Origin: Fibrobacter succinogenes
GTDB lineage: Bacteria > Fibrobacterota > Fibrobacteria > Fibrobacterales > Fibrobacteraceae
Length of the DNA stretch: 64,000 bases
Assembly: GCA_902768715.1 (NCBI GenBank)
Contig: CACXMH010000004.1
Location: 1-64,000 of the forward strand
Reading direction: 5' to 3'
Part shown: piece after piece, positions 8,035-15,154 of the stretch
Layout: each line of letters starts with the position of its first letter
Position numbering within the stretch: the first letter of the stretch is position 1
Notes under the pieces: generated by a model
The model's database searches: none
Told to the model about the DNA's origin: nothing
What the model saw: only the letters and a program-made list of their open reading frames with translations
Position numbers and translations under genes: made by a program

Positions 8035-9531
8035 TTATTTTACGATAACACGGCTACCGTTATGGTAATAGGTACCCTGGGTTTGTGGCTTGCGGTTCAG
8101 CTTACGGCCCTGCAGGTCATACCAGCGGTCCATGCGGAACTCGCCCGTTCTGGTGTTCATGACACCCCGTTCCACAACATTGCCCTGTTCGTCCCGAGCC
8201 AACACGTTGATTTCGTCGGGCAGTTCGCCTGCAAGGCTAGCACCGACAGCAGACTTGGCGACTCCTGAATTGCCATTGTACACTAGGTAGGCCCGCATGG
8301 GGCGGAGCCAAGCATTCTTGCCCGCCTTGACAAACTTACCGGCCTTGAAATCAGTCCCGTTAATATTGACATCCTTTGCAACAAACCCGTAGGCATAGCC
8401 CAGCTCCGGATCTCCTTCGGCAAACTGACGCTTGGCATAGACACCCTTGAACAGCCAGTCACTATTTCCAATCCAAACATCATTAAAGGATGTCTTTTCA
8501 AGAGTAACCGAGCCGTTAAAGACAAGCCTTGAGCCTCTCGCAATCATGATATACGGGGTATTGGCCGCAACATTCTTGACAGCGCTTACGTAAATGGAGT
8601 CAAATCCATCGGAAATCCGGGTTAGTTCGTAGAAAGTTCCATTCTCCACATTTGATGAATCAATAGAGAAAGGAAGCACGATTGTCGAATACTTGCCTAT
8701 TTCAAAAGTCCTATCCAACTGCACAGAGGAGACTAAAATATTCTCGGGGATTTCGAGGGTTTCCTGCGAAGAAGCATCGACGACAGCACTCCTGGTAGAG
8801 CCCTTTTCGGTAATCGTAACGGCACCGTATTTGCTCACGATTGTGACGTTGTTTCCGCCAGCGCCTACAAGTGAACTAGCATTACCCTCGTAAGAAACAC
8901 CGGTAAGGGTCACGTCGCCCGTGATGTTGCCGCAGATTCCACCGACATTGACGGATCCTTTGCCTTTATTAGTCACATCGATATCGCCACCACTTTCGCT
9001 GATAGTCCCGGATGTGGCCGTACCCACAATTCCGCCGGCATCAATGGCATCGCCTCTCTTCCTTCCATTAATAGTCACCGTTCCATCAACCACATGGACA
9101 TTCTCTACAACGCCGCCATTTAGTTCACCTACGGCAACCGCAACAGAAACACCACTTGCGGAAAAAAGGTTCCAGTCGGTCAATTCATATGTACTTATGT
9201 CAGGCTTATCAAAAAAAATGTCCCTCAACACACCGCCATCTAATTTGGCGATAAAGGCAACATTGTTGGTAAAATAAATATTTTGCGAAATAGTCAAGTT
9301 TGAAATAGTGTGTCCCTGGCCATCAAAAACACCCTTAAATCCATCCTCACACAAGGGCGAGAAAGATTCTCCCTTCAAATCGATATCACGAGTAATCAGA
9401 ACCGTATCAGTTTTTGCGCATTTTGTGAGTCTAACCAGATTCCGTGCCGAGCCAATTTCAGTAGTCGTGGCGAAAGCAGAAACTGTCGCCAGTAAAAAAA
9501 GAACAAGACTACTGATTTGGGATTTTGTCAT
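8035..9531 (-). CDS. Secreted GLUG-like surface protein
   Basis: 498 residues. Signal peptide MTKSQISSLVLFLLATVSAFA. Residues about 25-230 hold a short GLUG-like region (FDGQGHTISNLTISQ, DAGGIVGTATSGTISESG, VNVGGICGNITGDV). Residues about 255-498 are almost identical, in protein and DNA, to the C-terminal 240 residues of the gene at 4834-7884 and end YDLQGRKL...YYHNGSRVIVK. InlB-type repeats are absent. Upstream in-frame codons to 9555 are ignored because the ATG at 9531 follows GTGGGGTC and starts the signal peptide. Unlike its two sisters it has no peptide gene behind it. It has its own promoter with the CRP-like site. Function unknown; likely surface or secreted. Confidence 0.82.
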   Translation of the reverse strand: MTKSQISSLVLFLLATVSAFATTTEIGSARNLVRLTKCAKTDTVLITRDIDLKGESFSPLCEDGFKGVFDGQGHTISNLTISQNIYFTNNVAFIAKLDGGVLRDIFFDKPDISTYELTDWNLFSASGVSVAVAVGELNGGVVENVHVVDGTVTINGRKRGDAIDAGGIVGTATSGTISESGGDIDVTNKGKGSVNVGGICGNITGDVTLTGVSYEGNASSLVGAGGNNVTIVSKYGAVTITEKGSTRSAVVDASSQETLEIPENILVSSVQLDRTFEIGKYSTIVLPFSIDSSNVENGTFYELTRISDGFDSIYVSAVKNVAANTPYIMIARGSRLVFNGSVTLEKTSFNDVWIGNSDWLFKGVYAKRQFAEGDPELGYAYGFVAKDVNINGTDFKAGKFVKAGKNAWLRPMRAYLVYNGNSGVAKSAVGASLAGELPDEINVLARDEQGNVVERGVMNTRTGEFRMDRWYDLQGRKLNRKPQTQGTYYHNGSRVIVK

Positions 9532-9602
9532 TTTGACCCCACTATCCCCAAACACCCGATTTGTTAGTTAGATTTCGCCTTTTACTTTATCTTGTATGGA
9601 AT

Positions 9603-9631
9603 AATTTATATTATTCTAGATCGGAAGTCAA
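9603..9631 (-). promoter_or_regulatory. Predicted promoter of the 498-residue secreted protein
   Basis: On the minus strand, -35 TTGACT (9626-9631), 17-bp spacer, -10 TAAATT (9603-9608), start near 9596. The sequence layout matches the promoter at 13773-13801. Three GTAAG-type half-sites with an 11-bp period (beginning at 9664, 9653 and 9642, reading the minus strand) lie between it and the CRP-like site. Confidence 0.65.
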
Positions 9632-9678
9632 GACTTTTTTACAAATTACTTACGAAAATCTTACAACAAGGACAAAAG

Positions 9679-9696
9679 AAGTGACAAGTGTCACTT
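9679..9696. promoter_or_regulatory. CRP/FNR-like palindrome B
   Basis: AAGTGACAAGTGTCACTT, a perfect 18-bp inverted repeat with GTGA-N6-TCAC. Its centre is about 91 bp upstream of the predicted start of the 498-residue protein gene. Confidence 0.6.
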
Positions 9697-9706
9697 AATA
9701 AAACCA

Positions 9707-9731
9707 TAAAAGAAGCCCGCTCAAGGCGGGC
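9707..9731 (-). terminator. Hairpin after peptide 2
   Basis: Minus-strand stem GCCCGC/GCGGGC with loop CTTGA, followed by TTCTTTTATGG. It has the same core as the hairpin after peptide 1 but a poorer U-run. It closes the transcript of the 1212-residue protein and peptides 3 and 2. The 80 bases between it and peptide 2 can form further GC hairpins and hold no gene. Confidence 0.5.
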
Positions 9732-9808
9732 ATAGCAACGACCGGGGACTACCCCCGTTCGTTCGATAATGAATCCAGAAGCCCCGTCACGACAGGGCAA
9801 ACGGTAGC

Positions 9809-9958
9809 TTAGGCCAGATGGTCGTTAGGCGTGGGCGCGAGACCGAATTCAGCACCATCACCCTCGAAACTACTACAAAGCGGCTGCAACTGGTCGGCAA
9901 GCTCCACTACGGTCAGTTCCGGAGCGGAATATTCTTTCTTTTCTTTTTCATCCAACAT
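9809..9958 (-). CDS. Small peptide 2, candidate modified-peptide precursor
   Basis: A 49-residue ORF, MLDEKEKKEYSAPELTVVEL at the start and AEFGLAPTPNDHLA at the end. It is paralogous to peptide 1 (4684-4827): 13 of 14 positions match in KKEY(T/S)APELTVVEL, and the GLAPTxND tail is shared, with a divergent middle that here contains a Cys (LCSS). The ATG at 9958 follows a good GAGGTG ribosome-binding site with 5-base spacing. It lies 13 bases after peptide 3 and before a hairpin. No signal peptide. It would need the modification genes at 2.0-4.6 kb to act in trans if it is a modified peptide. Function unknown. Confidence 0.72.
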   Translation of the reverse strand: MLDEKEKKEYSAPELTVVELADQLQPLCSSFEGDGAEFGLAPTPNDHLA

Positions 9959-9971
9959 TTAATCACCTCAT

Positions 9972-10088
9972 TTATGGATTACTGATAATCACCGTAATAT
10001 CCGACGGCAAATCGCTCGGCTCTACCAAAACCGTCGGTCCGTCAAAAAAAAGAACTTGCATCTCCGGGATAACATATTCCTTTTTCAT
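9972..10088 (-). CDS. Small peptide 3, YxxP-type leader peptide
   Basis: A 38-residue ORF beginning MKKEYVIPEMQVLFFDGP and ending SDITVIISNP. It shares only the leader pattern KKEYxxPExxV with peptides 1 and 2; the rest is different and hydrophobic to acidic. It starts 8 bases after the stop of the 1212-residue secreted protein. The AGTAGGG ribosome-binding site includes that stop codon, exactly as for peptide 1. Peptide 2 follows closely. Short MKKxYxxPxxxV peptides of unknown role are familiar in gut Bacteroidota and Firmicutes (general knowledge). Coding status is supported by ribosome-binding site, position and leader similarity. Confidence 0.62.
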   Translation of the reverse strand: MKKEYVIPEMQVLFFDGPTVLVEPSDLPSDITVIISNP

Positions 10089-10096
10089 GCAAAACC

Positions 10097-13000
10097 CTAC
10101 TTTACAACCTCTCTCTTACCGTTATGGTAGTAGGTTCCCTGGGTCTTCGGCTCCCCTTTCAGGCGACGGCCCTGCAAATCGTACCAGCGGTCCATGCGGA
10201 ACTCGTCGGTACCCGTATCCAAGACATCACGCTGGGTCATGTTACCCTGCGGATCCACGACCAGGACCTCAAGCTCTTCGGGAGGAACCATGTATGTGGA
10301 ACGATCCAGGCCAGCAGACTTCGACGCCGCAAGAGACGGATCGTACACCAGATAGGCGCGCATGGGACGTAGCCAGGCACCTGTTCCCGCCTTGACAAAC
10401 TTGCCCGCAGTGAAATCATGTCCGTTGATGGTCACGTTCTTGGCCACAAATCCGTATGCGAAACCCAATTCCGGGTCTCCTTCGGCAAACTGACGCTTGG
10501 CATAGCTGCCCTTGAAATACCAGGGCTTGCCTTCAACCCTAGACTCGTAAATGGTCCTTTCTGTCGCCTTTAGGGTCACATTTCCTGTAAAGGTGATGTT
10601 CTTAGCCGTTGTCTGCACAACATAGGGGGTATTGGCAGCAACAGATCCATTCACATGCCAGATAGTCGCATTAGAGAAATCATCGGCAACACCGGTAACA
10701 TCGTAGAAAGAGCCTCCCTCTACATTCAAGGTGTCAATAGCGAAAGGAAGCATAATCGTGGAGAACTTCCCTACCTCAAAATCACGGTTATAGGTTACCG
10801 AGGTAACGCTGATATCCGTAGGAATCGTGATGGATTCCATGGAGGAGCCGTCAATCACCGCCTCCTTACGGCCGTCAGTGGCGTAAGTGTAGATGGTAAC
10901 AGCACCGTACTTGACAGAATCACGGCTTTCCACCCAGTGAGGATACAGGGTAATGTTTACATTGTCAGTATAAGCAAACCCCACATCATAAACCTTTTCG
11001 CCACCGTCGGTCAAAGACCACCCATCGAGGGTGTAGTTTGCAAGCGTAAACTTATTATTTGGTATGTTCAAAGCATACGACGCATTCAGATTCTTTTGTT
11101 TTTCCACCTTACCATTTTTATATCCAGAATTTGTCAATTTGGCACCGGGCTGGAATGTAATTACGTTATACCATTTGGCATAAAGCGTCATATCCTTATC
11201 TATACCCTGAAGATATCGTATAGAAGTCTTAAAGGTGGGCTCCAAATACCAATCACTCATCTTAACAGGGTCACCAGAAACAAACGCGTTTTCCAACTTA
11301 ACCTTTTCCGGACCTGTATAGGTCGAAGAATTTCTATTTGTCGCCTCAACACCATACAATTCGTAAGTTATCGTATACGTTCCACAAGAAGTCCAATGCG
11401 GGAACAACTTGAGATCTGCATTATCAGCATACTTAGCACCAAACGCATAATCAACGCCATATCCTTCCTGACCATAATCCACCTTAGACCATCCATCAAA
11501 CGTACACCCACCAACAGCAAACTGAGGCGGATCCTCCCTAAGCGTAATCGTGTCGCCATAGTTTTTCGTTACACCATTCACCGTTGCAGAAATTACATTC
11601 CCAGAAAGGTACTGAATAGTGTAGGTTGCGAGAGTCCACTTTGCATAAATTTTCTTGTCACCCGTAGAGCCCGCACCAATTTGGGTAGCAGGGTTCGTGA
11701 ATTCTTGGTCATAGAACCAGCCATCGAAAGTTGCGCCTTCCTTGGTCGGAGCAGCAAAGACAATGTCGCCACTATTGATATTGTACGTAGACGGATTTTC
11801 CTCAGCATTAACGCCACCAGCCATTTCATATTCAATAGAATAGGATTCAATTTCCCACCTTGCATGGAGAACCAGATTACCCTTTAACGAGTCAGCAAAG
11901 GAATATTCGTTTTCCTCTGTGCAATTTTCGACTTCACACCATCCGACAACTTTGTATCCATCATCCGTAATGACCGTATCAGGACGAGAAACCGTTTCTC
12001 CTTCAGTAACCATCCTAACAAAATGGACATCCGTCTTTCCATGTAACGAGGCATCAAAGGTGACGGAGAATGTCGGAGCCTTTGTCCAAACGGCATACAG
12101 GGTAACAGGAGCAGTCACGTCAATGCCAGAAAGATGAAGCGTGTCATTTGCACCAATCTCATCATCTTTACCAAATGACTTTGACTCATAAGCCCAGCCG
12201 GTAAAGTAATATTTCACCTTATTTTCATCTGTCCCAATTTCATATACCGTGGGAACAGAAAAACCATCTACAGAAACCGTGCCATGCTTTGCCACAGAAA
12301 TTTTCTTGATTTTACTTCCATCAGGGAATATTGCGTCGGAGAAATCCCCTTCAGAATCAGTCTTAAAAGTCACCTCATAAAAATCATACCAAACAGCATA
12401 AATAGTCCTGGCAGCACTGGCTACACCGAGATCTGAAGCTGTATCTGCATCTGCTGTTACAGCCCATCCGGCAAATTTCTTTCCTGTACGCGTAGGCTCA
12501 CCAATTTCATCTGCCGTAATTGCGGCACCCTTCGCTAGAATTTTCGATGTTTTTGCTCCAGAAGCAAACGAACCTCCATTCCCGTTGAAAATGATTTTGT
12601 AGCCATCAGAACCATTCATGGAGAGACTGGATTGGCCAACGGACCAAACTTCGGATGTGTCTCCGGTACATACACCTTCATTCCATGTACCGCCATTCAA
12701 GGCACAGACAACATCTTCCGAATTAAGATTATCGATCGAATCGGCATTGAAAGTCTTGCCATCAGGCAATTTTCCAATACCCGGACAAACATCAGGATTT
12801 TCAAATTCTTGACAAAAATCATCCGAATAGTACAAATTTTCCGTTGTCAAAGTTCCCTTAGAATTTTCATAGCTACCCGCTACGGCACCGATGGAACCAT
12901 CAACCGTGTAAAGATGGTCTCCAGAATAAACACATGATGTCAGGGTAACATTACCATCGTTACGAATAGCCCCAACGACACCACCCACATTGGTATTCGC

Positions 13001-13735
13001 ACCACTAGCGGTCACGCTTACGGAACTGACGCAATTGGATATCGTCACATGCTTCACATTTCCCGCGATACCGCCGACACGGTTTGTTGCACCGCTCGTT
13101 TCAATGGAACCAGACGCCACGATATTTTCAATTTTTACAACCATTTTATCAGTCGCACCAACCCAGCCGACAAGAGAACCCACAGAAATCGGCTTATCAG
13201 ACCCAAGACCCGTGGTTCCAGAAGATGCCGCAGCATATATTTGGACATCCTTCAAGATCAAGTTCTTGACCGTTGCGTTGTTAGAAAGAATACCAAACAA
13301 TCCAATATTTTGGGCATAGGCAGTAACACCATTCTTGGATTTTCCAGTAATACCGGATATATCACTGTTGATTTCGGATGTATTAACATAAAGATTCGAA
13401 ATGGTAAAGCCCTGACCATCAAAAGTTCCTTTAAATCCAGTATCTTCACCAGTACCCGACCCAATAGGAAAAAACAGTTTCCCCTGCATATCAAGGGACT
13501 TGGTCAACTTGAATTTTTCTGAACTTAAAGCCTTGTTCGTTACATTGCAAGAAACCCACGCCAACTTTTCCGGCGTATCAATCTTATAGTAGCCGTCTGT
13601 TGTATCCTTGTCGGCGGCTTGTATCAAGAAATCACCCCAACCGGTGCTATTAACACAGTTAAGAGCAAACCCCTGGCTTGCCAAAACCAGGCCGGCAATT
13701 AGAACAAATTTGTTCAAAAATGACCAATTTTTCAT
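10097..13735 (-). CDS. Large secreted repeat protein (GLUG-like and InlB-type repeats)
   Basis: 1212 residues. Signal peptide MKNWSFLNKFVLIAGLVLAS ending near GFA. Residues about 30-320 form a GLUG-like region (FDGQGFTISNLYVN, NRVGGIAGNVKHVTISNC, TNVGGVVGAIRNDGNV). Residues about 375-980 hold a long series of InlB B-type repeats (FNGNGGSF...FAGWAV...IYAVW; LFPHW; LYAKW). The last 240 residues match the two neighbouring secreted proteins and end MDRWYDLQGRRL...YYHNGKREVVK, a likely sorting tail. A GTG at 13744 is possible, but the ATG at 13735 has AAGGTG at 8 bases and starts the signal peptide. Two peptide genes follow immediately. Likely a surface or secreted adhesin-like protein; ligand unknown. 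Confidence 0.85.
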   Translation of the reverse strand: MKNWSFLNKFVLIAGLVLASQGFALNCVNSTGWGDFLIQAADKDTTDGYYKIDTPEKLAWVSCNVTNKALSSEKFKLTKSLDMQGKLFFPIGSGTGEDTGFKGTFDGQGFTISNLYVNTSEINSDISGITGKSKNGVTAYAQNIGLFGILSNNATVKNLILKDVQIYAAASSGTTGLGSDKPISVGSLVGWVGATDKMVVKIENIVASGSIETSGATNRVGGIAGNVKHVTISNCVSSVSVTASGANTNVGGVVGAIRNDGNVTLTSCVYSGDHLYTVDGSIGAVAGSYENSKGTLTTENLYYSDDFCQEFENPDVCPGIGKLPDGKTFNADSIDNLNSEDVVCALNGGTWNEGVCTGDTSEVWSVGQSSLSMNGSDGYKIIFNGNGGSFASGAKTSKILAKGAAITADEIGEPTRTGKKFAGWAVTADADTASDLGVASAARTIYAVWYDFYEVTFKTDSEGDFSDAIFPDGSKIKKISVAKHGTVSVDGFSVPTVYEIGTDENKVKYYFTGWAYESKSFGKDDEIGANDTLHLSGIDVTAPVTLYAVWTKAPTFSVTFDASLHGKTDVHFVRMVTEGETVSRPDTVITDDGYKVVGWCEVENCTEENEYSFADSLKGNLVLHARWEIESYSIEYEMAGGVNAEENPSTYNINSGDIVFAAPTKEGATFDGWFYDQEFTNPATQIGAGSTGDKKIYAKWTLATYTIQYLSGNVISATVNGVTKNYGDTITLREDPPQFAVGGCTFDGWSKVDYGQEGYGVDYAFGAKYADNADLKLFPHWTSCGTYTITYELYGVEATNRNSSTYTGPEKVKLENAFVSGDPVKMSDWYLEPTFKTSIRYLQGIDKDMTLYAKWYNVITFQPGAKLTNSGYKNGKVEKQKNLNASYALNIPNNKFTLANYTLDGWSLTDGGEKVYDVGFAYTDNVNITLYPHWVESRDSVKYGAVTIYTYATDGRKEAVIDGSSMESITIPTDISVTSVTYNRDFEVGKFSTIMLPFAIDTLNVEGGSFYDVTGVADDFSNATIWHVNGSVAANTPYVVQTTAKNITFTGNVTLKATERTIYESRVEGKPWYFKGSYAKRQFAEGDPELGFAYGFVAKNVTINGHDFTAGKFVKAGTGAWLRPMRAYLVYDPSLAASKSAGLDRSTYMVPPEELEVLVVDPQGNMTQRDVLDTGTDEFRMDRWYDLQGRRLKGEPKTQGTYYHNGKREVVK

Positions 13736-13772
13736 ATTTCCCACACCTTGTTTTTTTTTCTTTACATAGTAT

Positions 13773-13801
13773 AATTTAGAATATTATAGGGTGCAAGTCA
13801 A
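13773..13801 (-). promoter_or_regulatory. Predicted promoter of the 1212-residue secreted protein
   Basis: On the minus strand, -35 TTGACT (13796-13801), 17-bp spacer, -10 TAAATT (13773-13778), start near 13766. Three 11-bp-phased GTAAG-like units (beginning at 13836, 13825 and 13814, reading the minus strand) lie just upstream, then the CRP-like site. Confidence 0.65.
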
Positions 13802-13848
13802 GCACTTTTTGTACAAAAAGCTTACAGAAAGCTTACATCAAAAAAAAA

Positions 13849-13864
13849 TGTGACGGGAGTCACC
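13849..13864. promoter_or_regulatory. CRP/FNR-like palindrome C
   Basis: TGTGACGGGAGTCACC, with GTGA-N6-TCAC, centred about 90 bp upstream of the predicted start of the 1212-residue protein gene. It is nearly the same 16 bases as the site at 24846-24861. Confidence 0.6.
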
Positions 13865-13914
13865 CCTGTAAGCCTACAAAAAGGGTGGGAAAATGCCTGT
13901 ACGAGGGTGAGGAT

Positions 13915-14036
13915 GGGAGATCCCCGCCTTCGCGAGGATGACGAGAAAGGAGGCGGGGATGACAAAGAGAGTGGGCTGATAGTGGATCCTCGCCGGAGCC
14001 TGCCCTGAGCCTGTCGAATGGGCGGGGATGACAAAG
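13915..14036. repeat. Cluster of dispersed palindromic repeats
   Basis: Several degenerate copies of the ggatcctcgcc...gcgaggatgac element, two of them ending ggcggggatgacaaag, fill the gap between the secreted-protein promoter and nudC. The 13736-14068 gap holds only this, the promoter and the regulatory sites. Confidence 0.65.
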
Positions 14037-14068
14037 GTGGGCGGGTTATTTGCTAAATTGTCGGGCCG

Positions 14069-14935
14069 ATGATCCACGAAATCCTCCCCCACAAGCTCGA
14101 TAACCAGTTCGATTGCCGCAATCCTAAACCCACGGACTACCTTATCCGCTATGACGGAGCAAAGACCTTATTGAAGAAAGACGCCACCTACACCATCCCC
14201 CGCGTAAGCGAGCTTCTGGAACTCGAAGGCAAGACTCTTGCCGATTTCGAGGGTCACTACCTCTTTAGCATCGACAATACGGCATTCTTTCTGGATGATA
14301 GCAACGCCAGCCAAACGGACCAGACACCACCCCCTCCCGCGGGTTACGAATACATGGTCAGCCGGACCTTCCGCAACATGAGCCCCGTAGAACGCCTAGG
14401 CGGGGCTACGGCCGCCCACCTCGCCCACTGGGAATCACAGAACAGGTTCTGCGGCAAGTGCGGACACCCCATGACCCGCGGCGAAAAAGAGCGTTCCGTG
14501 GTTTGCCCAAAATGCGGAAACGTAGTATATCCGCGCATTTCGCCGGTGGTGATTGTGGCGGTCCGCAATGGAGACAAGCTCCTGATGGCCCACAATATCG
14601 ACAACCCGAACCCGCGACTGTTCTTGATTTCGGGATTCGTGGAAATCGGCGAAAGCCTGGAACAGGCGGTACACCGCGAGGTTCTGGAAGAAGCCGGCAT
14701 AAAAGTGAAAAACATCCGCTATTTCGGGAGCCAGCCGTGGCCTTTCAGCGACTCGCTTATCACGGGATTTACCGCAGAACTCAACGGCGACGACACCATC
14801 CACATGCAAGAGGCGGAACTGTCCGAGGCCATGTGGGTCAGGCGCGAAGACATTCCCGAATACGAAACCGACGTAAGCATCAGCTGCTGCCTCATCGAGA
14901 ATTTTAGGCGGGGCTTTACGATACAAGACGCTTAA
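14069..14935 (+). CDS. nudC: NAD(H) pyrophosphatase / NAD-cap hydrolase
   Basis: Nudix enzyme that cleaves NAD(H), and in known NudC proteins also removes NAD caps from RNA. 288 residues. A zinc ribbon at about 128-152 is given by CGKCGHPM and CPKCGNVVYP. The Nudix box GFVEIGESLEQAVHREVLEEAGI has the expected G, E, REVLEE and G positions, and the family-specific SQPWPF motif follows. A -10-like TAAATT ends only 9 bases before the ATG, and no clear Shine-Dalgarno is visible, so the mRNA may be nearly leaderless. Single gene. Confidence 0.95.
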   Translation: MIHEILPHKLDNQFDCRNPKPTDYLIRYDGAKTLLKKDATYTIPRVSELLELEGKTLADFEGHYLFSIDNTAFFLDDSNASQTDQTPPPPAGYEYMVSRTFRNMSPVERLGGATAAHLAHWESQNRFCGKCGHPMTRGEKERSVVCPKCGNVVYPRISPVVIVAVRNGDKLLMAHNIDNPNPRLFLISGFVEIGESLEQAVHREVLEEAGIKVKNIRYFGSQPWPFSDSLITGFTAELNGDDTIHMQEAELSEAMWVRREDIPEYETDVSISCCLIENFRRGFTIQDA

Positions 14936-14991
14936 CTGCTAGATGGCGGCTCCGTCACCGAGCTTGACCCGGAACCGCCATGACGGCATAC

Positions 14992-15018
14992 AAAAAATCC
15001 CGCTGATTGCGGGATTTT
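14992..15018. terminator. Bidirectional terminator between nudC and the giant repeat protein
   Basis: Perfect 10-bp stem AAAATCCCGC/GCGGGATTTT with loop TGATT. It gives a U-run on both strands, longer on the minus strand, which serves the 2446-residue gene. Confidence 0.75.
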
Positions 15019-15023
15019 GTTGC

Positions 15024-15152
15024 TAGTGGATCCTCGCCTTGGTTCGACTTCGCTCACCACAGGTCGCGAGGATGACGAAGAGGGGCAGCTAGTGGATCCT
15101 CGCCTTGGTTCGACTTCGCTCACCACAGGTCGCGGGGATGACGAAGAGGGGC
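15024..15152. repeat. Tandem pair of about 66-bp palindromic repeats
   Basis: Two nearly identical direct copies of a unit starting ctagtggatcctcgccttgg and ending in a ggatgacgaagaggggc-type tail. Each unit contains the dispersed palindrome found elsewhere. They lie between the bidirectional terminator and the stop of the giant gene. Confidence 0.75.
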
Positions 15153-15154
15153 GA

